Positions 11,966 to 21,838 of a DNA stretch of 64,000 nt are shown here, one piece after another. The DNA lies in NCBI GenBank assembly GCA_034336665.1, contig CM067591.1, forward strand, positions 2,933,884 to 2,997,883, written 5' to 3'. The notes beneath the pieces were generated by a model that was given only the letters and a program-made list of their open reading frames with translations, did no database searches and had not been told where the DNA came from. Origin of the DNA: Luscinia megarhynchos (Eukaryota; Chordata; Aves; Passeriformes; Turdidae). Numbering within the stretch: the first letter of the stretch is position 1; every line of letters begins with the position of its first letter. Position numbers and translations under genes: made by a program.

Positions 11966-12590
11966 GACATCTCCGAGCGGCTTTCGCTTCCCCCCGGGGG
12001 GAGTTTTCCTTCCCCCGGCCCATCCTGTGGGATTGCGGTCTGGGCACACCTCATCAAAATCCTCAAAGACTTTTTGGGGCTTTTCCGTTCCCTTTTCTCC
12101 CTTCCCCTTTTTTGTAATTTTTTTTTTTTTAACAATTTTTCTGAGCCTTTGGCTCTTTCTGAGTCCGGCTCTGCTTCATCCGCAGGGACAAGAAATTCCC
12201 AGCGAGGACTGGGGTGAGAACGGGATTTCCCCGTCTATTTTTCATCATTAATTAATTGTGGGGACAGAGGCACCCCCAGAACGCTCTCCCTGCTCTACCC
12301 CTGCCCCAAATTTTCCCGAATTCCCAGGGTTCAGCCTCTTCCCAGAGGATTTTTCTGGGCTCACCCGCTCTAGGTGGCAGCAGCCTCCTTCCCTTTCCTG
12401 CTCTTCATCCGCCTCCTCCTCTTCTTCCACCTCCCTTCCCCCCTCTCCATCCCTCCCTCCCTCTCTGAGTTTTTTTTTTGGCTGGAAATTCTCCTGGCTG
12501 GAGACCCCAATAAAATTCCCCCAGGAGCTGTTCTGCCCCTGAGCTTCCATCCTGTGGCTGAATCGCAGCCTGGCTCATCCCCGAGCTCAT
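11966..12590. other. Single-copy intergenic sequence
   Basis: Contains a pyrimidine-rich stretch (12400-12480). No exon was recognised. Confidence 0.5.
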
Positions 12591-12594
12591 CCCA

Positions 12595-15500
12595 TTCCTA
12601 AAACCCAGTGACATCCCAGAAACCCAGCGAAATCCCCAAAACCCCAGCGAGATCCCTAAAACCCGGTGAGATCCCAAAACCCCAGCGAAATCCCAAAAAC
12701 CTGGTGATATCCTTAAAACCCAATGTCACCCCAAAAACCCCGAGACATCCCTAAAACCCGGAGAAATCCCCAAAACCTGGTGTCACCCAAAATCCCAGTG
12801 AGATCCCTAAAACCCGGTGTCACCCCAAATCCCAGTGAGATCCTTAAAACCCGGTGAGATCCCAAAACCCTGGTGAAATCCCCAAAAACCGATGACATCC
12901 CAAAAACCCAGCGAAATCCCAAAAACCTGGTGATATCCTTAAAGCCCAGTGACACCCCAAAAACCCCGAGACATCCCCAAAACCCGGAGAAATCCCCAAA
13001 ACCTGGTGTCACCCCAAAACCCCAGTGAGATCCCTAAAATCCGGTTAAATCACAAAAACCCAGCGAAATCCCAAAAAACCGATGACATCCCAAAACCCCA
13101 GCGAAATCCCAAAAACTTGGTGATATCCTTAAAGCCCAGTGACACCCCAAAAACCCCGAGACATCCCCAAAACCCGGAGAAATCCCAAAAACCTGGAGAA
13201 ATCCCCAAAACCTGGGGACATCCCAAAACCTGGTGTCACCCCAAAACCCCGGTGAGATCCCTAAAACCTGGTGAAATCCCAAAAACCCTGAGACATCCCA
13301 AAATCCCAGTGACCCCCAAAAACCCTGAGACATCCTTAAAACCTGGAGAAATCCCAAAAATTCAATGTCATCCCTAAAACTCGGTGACTTCCCTAAAACC
13401 CTGTGACATCCCAAAACCCGGTGAAATCCCTAAAACCCAGCAAAATCCCCAAAACCCCAGCGAGATCCCTAAAACCTGGTGTCACCCCAAAATCCCAGCG
13501 AGATCCCTAAAATCCGGTGAGATCCCTAAAACCCAGTGAAATCCCAAAAACCGATGACATCCCAAAACCCCAGCGAAATCCCAAAAACCTGGTGATATCC
13601 TTAAAACCCAGTGACACCCCAAAAAACCCCGAGACATCCCTAAAACCCGGAGAAATCCCAAAAACCTGGTGACATCCCAAAACCTGGTGTCACCTCAAAA
13701 CCTGTTGTCACCCCAAAACCCCAGCGAGATCCCTAAAACCCGGTGAAATCCCAAAAACTTGGTGACATCCCAAAAACCCAGTGACCCCAAAAACCATGAG
13801 ACATCCTTAAAACCTGGAGAAATCCCAAAAATTCAATGTCATCCCTAAAACTCGGTGACTTCCCTAAAACCCAGTGACATCCCAAAACCCTGTGACACCC
13901 CTAAAACCCAGCGAAATCCCCAAAGCCCAGCGAGATCCCTAAAACCTGGTGTCACCCCAAAACCTCGGTGAGATCCCTAAAACTTGGTGTCACCCCAAAA
14001 CCCAGCGAAATCCCCAAAGCCCCAGCGAGATCCCTAAAACCTGGTGTCACCCCAAAACCCCGGTGAGATCCCTAAATCCAGTGAAATCCCAAAAACCCAG
14101 CGAAATCCCAAAAACCAGCGAAATCCCAAAAACCTGGTGATATCCTTAAAACCCAGTGACACCCCAAAAACCCCGAGACATCCCTAAAACCCGGAGAAAT
14201 CCCAAAAACCTGGTGACATCCCCAAAACCTGGTGTCACCCCAAAATCCCAGTGAGATCCCTAAAACCCAGTGAGATCCCTAAAACCTGGTGAAATCCCAA
14301 AACCCCGGTGAAATCCCCAAAAGCCGATGACATCCCAAAAACCCAGCCGAAATCCCAAAACCTGGTGATATCCTTAAAGCCCAGTGACACCCCCAAAAAC
14401 CCGAGACATCCCCAAAACCCGGAGAAATCCCCAAAACCTGGTGTCACCCCAAAACCCCAGTGAGATCCTAAAAATCGGTTAAATCACAAAAACCCAGCGA
14501 AATCCCAAAAAACCGATGACATCCCAAAAACCCAGCGAAATCCCAAAAACCTGGTGTCACCCCAAAACCCCAGCGAGATCCCTAAAACCTGGTGACACCC
14601 CAAAACCCCAGGGAGATCCCTAAAACCCAGTGAAATCCCAAAAACCAGCGAAATCCCAAAAACCTGGTGATATCCTTAAAGCCCAGTGACACCCCAAAAA
14701 CCCCAAGACATCCCTAAAACCGGAGAAATCCCAAAACCTGGTGACATCCCCAAAACCTGGGGACATCCCAAAACCTGGGGACATCCCAAAACCTGGGGAC
14801 ATTCCAAAATCCCAGTGACATCCCAAAACCCGGTGAAATCCCAAAAACCCAGGAAAATCCCCAAAACCCCAGCGAGATCCCTAAAACCTGGTGTCACCCC
14901 AAAATCCCAGTGAGATCCCTAAAACCCAGCAAAATCCCCAAAATCCCAGTGAGATCCCTAAAACCCGGTGATATCCCAAAAACTTGGTGACATCCCAAAA
15001 ACCCAGTGACCCCAAAAACCCTGAGACATCCTTAAAACCTGGAGAAATCCCAAAAATTCAATGTCATCCCTAAAAACTCGGTGACTTCCCTAAAACCCAG
15101 TGACATCCCAAAACCCTGTGACACCCCTAAAACCCAGCAAAATCCCCAAAACCCCAGCGAGATCCCTAAAACCTGGTGTCACCCCAAAACCCCAGCGAGA
15201 TCCCTAAATCCGGCGAAATCCCAAAAACCTGGTGATATCCTTAAAGCCCAGTGACACCCCAAAAACCCCGAGACATCCCCAAAACCCGGAGAAATCCCAA
15301 AAACCTGGAGAAATCCCAAAAACCTGGTGACATCCCCAAAACTTGGTGACATCCCCAAAATCCCAGTGAGATCCCAAAAACCCAGCAAAATCCCCAAAAC
15401 CCCAGCGAGATCCCTAAAACCTGGTGTCACCCCAAAATCCCAGCGAGATCCCTAAAATCCGGTGAGATCCCTAAAACCCAGTGAAATCCCAAAAACCGAT

Positions 15501-16015
15501 GACATCCCAAAACCCCAGCGAAATCCCAAAAACCTGGTGATATCCTTAAAACCCAGTGACACCCCAAAAAACCCCGAGACATCCCTAAAACCCGGAGAAA
15601 TCCCAAAAACCTGGTGACATCCCAAAACCTGGTGTCACCCCAAAACCTGGTGTCACCCCAAAACCCCAGTGAGATCCCTAAAACCCGGTGAGATCCCTAA
15701 AACCCAGCAAAATCCCCAAAATCCCAGTGAGATCCCTAAAACCCGGTGAAATCCCAAAAACTTGGTGACATCCCAAAAACCCAGTGACCCCAAAAACCAT
15801 GAGACATCCTTAAAACCTGGAGAAATCCCAAAAATTCAATGTCATCCCTAAAACTCGGTGACTTCCCTAAAACCCAGTGACATCCCAAAACCCTGAGACA
15901 TCCTTAAAACCTGGAGAAATCCCAAAAATTCAATGTCATCCCTAAAACTCGGTGACTTCCCCAAAACCCTGTGACATCCCAAAAACCCAGCGAAATCCCA
16001 AAACCCCGTGCCTGA
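12595..16015. repeat. 17-bp CCCAAAAACCCAGTGA array, 3.4 kb
   Basis: About 200 copies of a 16-18 bp unit, ATCCC(A/T)AAAACCC(A/G)G(T/C)GA, with variants at two or three positions. Long higher-order blocks are nearly identical, for example the block around 13440-13690 recurs around 15390-15660. Intergenic between the divergent genes. Confidence 0.92.
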
Positions 16016-18040
16016 AATATTCCTTTAAAAAGTGGGAAAACAAACAAACAAACAAAAAAATCCTCAAGGAAAAACTCTCAGTATTTATAAGAAAAAAATC
16101 TGAGTTTTTTCACCTTTTAACCCAAAATTCCCAGCCCCTGAGGATTTTTCCCTCCTGGATTTTTCCAGAACTTTGCACCTTGCACCTGCTGAGAGCTGAA
16201 TGATATTTTTATTTTTTTTTTCCTGGTTCTTGCTCAGCCTCGGGAACAGCTGGGAAACAGGCGGGATTTACCGGATGAGGGATCCTTCCTCCTCCTCCCT
16301 CCTCCTCCTCCTCCCTCCGTGGGGGCTGGAGCTGAGAACAAAAGGAGGAAAATCATCCGGGATGGGACAGCCCTGTTTGCTTCCCGAGAGTTGGAGCTTT
16401 TATCCTCGCAGTTTGTCCTTGAGGCTTTTTTTTAAATTTGTTTTCTCGCTTTTTAAAGGAATATTTTGGGAATAACTGGGATTGAGACCCCACAAATGTC
16501 AAAGAGCTAAAGGAAAAAAAAAAAAAGTTGAGGAAATGGGGATTTTTCAGCTCTGGAAAATGGTTACAAATCCCACTTTTGGCAAAAATATTGATTTTCT
16601 TTCTCCTCTCTCTTGGTTACTGGTGAGATTTGGTGACTTTTCGGGCTGGGAAAAAAGATATTTTTGGGATTTCCAGCCTGAAAATTTCACTTTTCAGTGA
16701 TTTTCTGGCTGCTCAGCTCTCGCTGTGCTCAGGTCTGAGGTGTTTGCAGCTCCTGGGAATTGTTTCAGGAAGAAACACGGAAAGACCGGGAGAACAAGAC
16801 ACAGCACGTTCCCCAAATGATAATGAGGGAATTAAATTAAATTAAATTAAATCGCCTGGGAGGGCAAAACCCTCCTTCCTTCCCTCCCTTCCTTCCTTCT
16901 CCTCCACCGCAGCGATTTCTATCACCCAGAAATGAATCACCCCCAGAATTGCGGAATCTGCCTCAGATAATTCCTGAAGCTGTTGTTCCAACCCAATAAA
17001 ACCCCGTGTAATAACGAGGGCTATCACATAATTTTGTGTTAATTCCGGAATTGCTGCTAATTCCGGCCCAATTAGGAGATAAAACACGGCGGTGGAGCCG
17101 CTTATTAAATTACAAATCATCCCTAAATCCGAGGATTATTTAACACCGAGGGTGGCGCCGGAATAACGATGTCAGGGGAGCAGGAGCGTTAATCAAAGTA
17201 ATGAAAACATAAATTAGGGGAGGCTGGGCCGATAAACAGGAAATAAATAGGGTTGGAGGCAGAGAAATACATAAAGCAGCAGCATTAAAGGATAAACCCG
17301 CGGCGCTGGGAGCGCAGTAAATTCCCAATCCTTCTCCCCAGGATTGGATTTTCGGCGCTGATTTGTGGCCGTGTCCTGGAGAACCGGGGAGATGATAAAT
17401 ACGGCAAATTTCCTTCACCCCCCGCTGCCAGCCAAACCCTCCTGGGGAGCGCCGAGGATTCCCAGATTTCTCCTGGAGTTTTCCTGCCGTGCCAAGGGGA
17501 CAAGAGCCGGCCACTCATTTCCAGGAAGCGGCGCCAAAATAGGGGATGGAACAGAAAAACTGCGATTTAACTCTGATTTCTGCCTTTGTGGGGTGAAGCA
17601 CGGGGGGGGAGCAGAATTGTGGATCCAGGATCTAGTTTGGGATTTGGGATATTGGGAAGAGATTCCTGCCGGGGATGTTGGTGAGGTCAGAACTCGGCGG
17701 GATTAATGATTGCTGGAGTGCGGAGTGAAAGGAGCGATAAGAGTTTGATAAGGCAGAGCTGGAGCTGCTGCTCCGAGCGATCCAGGGCCGAGAGAGCCGC
17801 GGGAATGGGCGGGGAGGGGAGGGGAAGGGAAGTTTTGGGAAGGGAAGGGAAGTTTTGGGAAGGGAATGGAACTGTGCAGGGCACTGGGAGGGATGGAGCG
17901 GGATCCCACACCCAGGAATGGGATGAGGAGCTCAGGGACACCTCAGAGACACCCCAGGGACACCAGGGCCAAAATCCTGCCCCAAATCCCCTCACTGGTC
18001 CAGTAACACCGGGACACTGGGCTGGACACAGGCACTGGGA
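16016..18040. other. Single-copy intergenic block, candidate regulatory DNA
   Basis: About 2 kb without tandem structure in the middle of the SLC48A1-RAPGEF3 spacer. The part 16840-17720 is rich in AT-containing binding-site-like words (TTAAATTAAAT, CCAATTAGG, repeated GATAA/TTATC-like motifs, CTTATTAAATTAC). No coding exon was recognised. A conserved enhancer is an inference from its persistence among arrays. Confidence 0.45.
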
Positions 18041-18930
18041 GGGTCAGGATTGGACTGGGATAGGGATGGGATGGGATCAGAACGAGATTGGGATGGGATT
18101 GGATTTGATGGGATTGGATTGGACTGGACTGGATTAGACTGGACTGGATTGGATTGGACTGGATTGGATTGGACTGGATTGGATTGGATTGGACTGGACT
18201 GGACTGGATTGGACTGGATTGGATGGGATTGGACTGGATTGGACTGGACTGGATTGGATTGGACTGGATTGGATGGGATTGGACTGGATTGGACTGGACT
18301 GGATGGGATAGAGTGGGATCAGGATGAGGTTAGGATGGCTGGGATTGGAGTGGATTGAACTGGATGGGATTGGACTGGACTGGACTGGATTGGACTGGAC
18401 TGGATTGGACTGGACTGGATTGGATTGGACTGGATGGGATTGGACTGGATGGGATTGGACTGGATGGGATTGGACTGGACTGGATTGGATTGGATTGAAC
18501 TGGATGGGATTGGACTGGACTGGATGGGATTGGACTGGACTGGATTGGATTGGACTGGATGGGATTGGACTGGACTGGATTGGATTGGACTGGATGGGAT
18601 TGGACTGGACTGGATGGGATTGGACTGGACTGGATTGGACTGGATTGGACTGGACTGGACTGGATTGGACTGGATTGGACTGGATTGGACTGGACTGGAC
18701 TGGATTGGATTGGATGGGATTGGATGGGATTGGATGGGATTTGGCTGGACTGGATGGGATGGGGTAGAGTGGGATCAGGATGAGGTTGGGATGGGATAGG
18801 ATTGGACTGGATTGGACTGGACTGGATGAGGTTGGGGCAGAGTGGGATCAGGATGAGGTTGGGATGCTGGGATTGGAATGGGACAGGGTGATATTGGATG
18901 GGTAGGACGGGATAAATGGGATAGGGATGA
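18040..18930. repeat. Pentanucleotide GGATT/GGACT satellite
   Basis: About 170 copies of GGAYT with GGGAT interruptions. The plus strand is entirely free of complementary purine-pyrimidine balance: G/A/T with a C only in the GGACT variant. Open frames rich in DWTGL are translations of the 5-mer. Confidence 0.95.
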
Positions 18931-18994
18931 GATTGGAACGGGGTGGTGGAAGCCACAGCCAAGGAGGAACCACCCGCAGTCCTGAGGGGCTGGG

Positions 18995-19280
18995 GCAGGT
19001 GTCCGTGTGTCCGTGTGTGTGTCCGTGTGTCTGTGTGTGTCCGTGTGTCCGTGTGTCCGTGTCCGGGTGTGTCCTGTGTGTGTCAGTGTGTCCGTGTGTG
19101 TCTGTGTGTCCATGTGTCTGTGTCTCTCTGTCGTCCTGTCTGTCCCTCTCTCACTCTCTGTCTGTCCTTCTCTCTGTCTGTCTGTCTGTCTCTCTGTCTG
19201 TCCCTCTCTGTCTCTCTGTCTGTCCCTCTCTCTCTGTCTGTCCCTCTCTCTCTCTGTCTGTCTGTCTGTCTTCTGTCTCC
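18995..19280. repeat. GTGTCCGT then CTCTGTCTGTCC microsatellite
   Basis: The first half is (GT)n/(GTGTCC)n and the second half is (CTCTGTCTGTCC)n. Simple sequence only. Confidence 0.93.
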
Positions 19281-19314
19281 AGCTGCCGGGGTGGGGCTCC
19301 CCGAGATCTCCAGG

Positions 19315-19665
19315 AGCCGCTGCCTTCCTCAGGCCCCTCCCTCCCCTAATTAACTCCAATTTGCACTGGGGGCCTTCCTCAGGCCCCTCCCTCCCTAATT
19401 AACTCCAATTTGCACTGGGGGCTTTCCTCAGGCCCCTCCCTCCCTCCCCTAATTAACTCCAATTTGCACTGGGGGCCTTCCTCAGGCCCCTCCCTCCCTA
19501 ATTAACTCCAATTTGCACTGGGGGCTTTCCTCAGGCCCCTCCCTCCCTAATTAACTCTGATTTGCACTGGGGGCCTTCCTCAGGCCCCTCCCTCCCTAAT
19601 TAACTCTGATTTGCACTGGGGGCCTTCCTCAGGCCCCTCCCTCCCTAATTAACTCTGATTTGCAT
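19315..19665. repeat. 49-bp array with TAATTAA and octamer-like motifs, 7 copies
   Basis: Each unit has CTTCCTCAGGCCCCTCCCTC, TAATTAA and (A/G)ATTTGCA. TAATTAA starts at 19347, 19396, 19450, 19499, 19548, 19597 and 19646, so spacing is 49, 54, 49, 49, 49 and 49 bp. The last copy has ATTTGCAT, a perfect POU octamer. Confidence 0.9.
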
Positions 19666-20150
19666 TGCGGGGACGAGCCCGTGCAGGGCCGGGAGGATCG
19701 GGCCCGGCGAGGGAATCCCGCCTGGGAAAGCTCCGGGCTCGCGGATCCAGCACGGGGCAGTTTTTGTGATCCAGAGCCCCCAGGAATTCCTGGAGAAGCA
19801 CCCAGGAGCTCGCACAGGCAGGATCAGGATTGGGGTCCCCATCCCACTGCTCGAAACAGATTTGGGGAGCCCCGGTGTGACCCCAGAGCCTCCCTGAGCA
19901 GCAGGGGGAGGCTCCGGGCTCTCTCCCCAAATTCCCTAAATCCTGCTGGTGTTTCCCGTCCCTGCTCTAGCCGGGGTGGGGGTGGATGTGAAGGCGATCG
20001 GAATTTTAAAAATCGGGATTTGTTTCAAAAGTAAAGGCTCCTTTTGGCTGAAACTCCTTTTCCTTTTTGGTCAAAAGTCCCAGGAAAACTCGCCCAGGAG
20101 CGCTGGGCCTCGCTCCAGCCCTGCTGCTCGGGCTGGGGGCTGGGGGCACC
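19666..20150. other. Single-copy sequence upstream of RAPGEF3
   Basis: No repeat and no recognisable exon. About 1.5 kb upstream of the RAPGEF3 start codon. Confidence 0.5.
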
Positions 20151-20755
20151 TCCCCAGTACAAACCATTCCAGTATAAACCATTCCAGTATAAACCATTCC
20201 CAGTACAAACCATTCCATGTGCAAACCATTCCCAATATAAACCATTCCCAGTACAAACCATTCCCAGTACAAACCATTCCCAGTACAAACCATTCCCAGT
20301 GCAAATCATTCCCAGTACAAATCATTCCCAGTATAAATAATTCCCAGTATAAACCATTCCCAGTACAACCATTCCCAGTATAAACCATTCCCAGTGCAAA
20401 CCATTCTCAGCACAAACCATTCTCAGCACAAACCATTCCCAGGGCAAACCATTCCCTGTACAAACCATTCCCAATATAAACTATTCCCAGTACAAACCAT
20501 TCCCAGGGCAAACCATTCCCAGTACAAACCATTCCCTGTACAAACCATTCCCAATATAAACTATTCCCAGTACAAACCATTCCCAGTGCAAACCATTTCC
20601 TGTATAAACCATTCCCAGTACAAACCACTCCCAGTACAAACCATTCCCAGTGCAAACCATTCCCTGTACAAACCATTCCCAGTACAAACCATTCCCAGTA
20701 CAAACTATTCCCAATATAAACCATTCCCAGTGCAAACCATTCCCAGTCCAACGCC
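20150..20755. repeat. 16-bp AAACCATTCCCAGTAC array
   Basis: About 37 copies of CAAACCATTCCCAGTA with few variants. It lies 0.85 kb upstream of the RAPGEF3 ATG. Confidence 0.95.
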
Positions 20756-20949
20756 CCCTCCCTTCCCAGCTTCTCTGGGTCCTGTTTCCCACCCCTCAAG
20801 ACTGGGCAGGGCAGGGGGGACCCCCTGTGACCCCCAGTGACCCACTGTGACCCCAGTGTGACCCCCAGTGTGACCTCCCTGTGACCCCCCAACCCAACCC
20901 TGAGCTGCTCAGCAACTCCTGAAACCCCCAAAAATCCAGGTCGGGGATT

Positions 20950-21598
20950 TTAGTGTGCCCCGAGTTCGGGGGAGCTGAGACCTCCCCCCACCACTGAGCG
21001 AGGGGCTCGGGGTCCCCCCCAAACCTCGGGAGGAGCCACGGGCGGAGCTGCCGAGCCCGGGGCGGGTCCGGAGCGGCGGCGGCGGCGGCGGAGTCGCTCC
21101 CGAGCCCGGCCCCGTCCCCGGAGCCGCTCCCGAGCCCGGCCCCGTCCCGAGAGCCGCTCCCCAGCCCGGCCCCGTCCCGAGAGTCGCTCCCGAGCCCGGC
21201 CCGTCCCGAGAGTCGCTCCCGAGCCCGGCCCCGTCCCGAGAGCCGCTCCCCAGCCCGGCCCCGTCCCCCGGAGTCGCTCCCGAGCCCGGCCCCGTCCCCC
21301 GGAGTCGCTCCCCGAGCCCGGCCCCGTCCCCAGGAGTCGCTCCCGAGCCCGGCCCCGTCCCCGAGCCGCTCCCCAGCCCGGCCCCGTCCCGAGAGCCGCT
21401 CCCCAGCCCGGCCCCGTCCCGAGAGTCGCTCCCGAGCCCGGCCCGTCCCGAGAGTCGCTCCCCAGCCCGGCCCCGTCCCGAGAGTCGCTCCCGAGCCCGG
21501 CCCCGTCCCCCGGAGCCGGAGTCGCTCCCCAGCCCGGCCCCGTCCCCGGAGCCGGAGCCGCCCGGAGCCGCGGCCGCGATGGCCTCGCTCCCCCCCGC
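20950..21598 (+). promoter_or_regulatory. RAPGEF3: RAPGEF3 CpG-island promoter and 5' UTR
   Basis: Extremely GC/CpG-rich DNA directly 5' of the RAPGEF3 start. From about 21080 to 21560 it is an array of about 16 units of roughly 30 bp (AGTCGCTCCCGAGCCCGGCC plus CCGTCCCGAG). No TATA box was seen. Promoter function is inferred from position and composition. Confidence 0.6.
21080..21560. repeat. 30-bp GC-rich promoter minisatellite
   Basis: Units of CGCTCCCGAGCCCGGCCCCG then TCCCGAGAGT/C; the last unit ends only about 40 bp before the start codon. Array length could alter promoter spacing and 5' UTR structure. Confidence 0.88.
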
Positions 21599-21602
21599 AT
21601 GA
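21579..21602 (+). CDS. Upstream ORF overlapping the RAPGEF3 start codon
   Basis: ATG at 21579 in a strong context (G at -3, G at +4) encodes MASLPPA and stops at TGA 21600-21602. That stop overlaps the main ATG (21599-21601) as ATGA. It could reduce or couple RAPGEF3 translation if the transcript includes it. Function is inferred. Confidence 0.5.
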   Translation: MASLPPA

Positions 21603-21838
21603 AGGTGTGCGGGGCCGGGCCGGGGGGAGCGGCTGCCGGGGGCGCTCGGGGGGCAGCGGGGCCGCGGAGAGCGCGGCTGGAACCGGGAGCCCCCCCGCAG
21701 CCCCCCGCGGGTCCCGGCGCGGACGGAGCGCGGATCTCGGCGCTGCTCAGGAGGATGCACTTGTTCCGGAGCTCCAGCTACGAGGTGCGGCTGGAGGGGG
21801 CCGGGGGGAGCCTGCCCCGCATCCAGGGGATCCGCTGG
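21599..21838 (+). CDS. RAPGEF3: RAPGEF3 exon 1 (N-terminal segment)
   Basis: 80 codons, [10 protein letters not shown] to LPRIQGIRW, with the EPAC1-like motif [19 protein letters not shown]. The donor is TGG|GTGAGT, phase 0. The last 12 exon bases and the donor are repeated in the array that follows. Confidence 0.92.

Noticed and set aside
20150..20755. Regular direct repeats resembling a CRISPR array
   Set aside because: No unique spacers, contiguous 16-bp units, vertebrate nuclear gene context.
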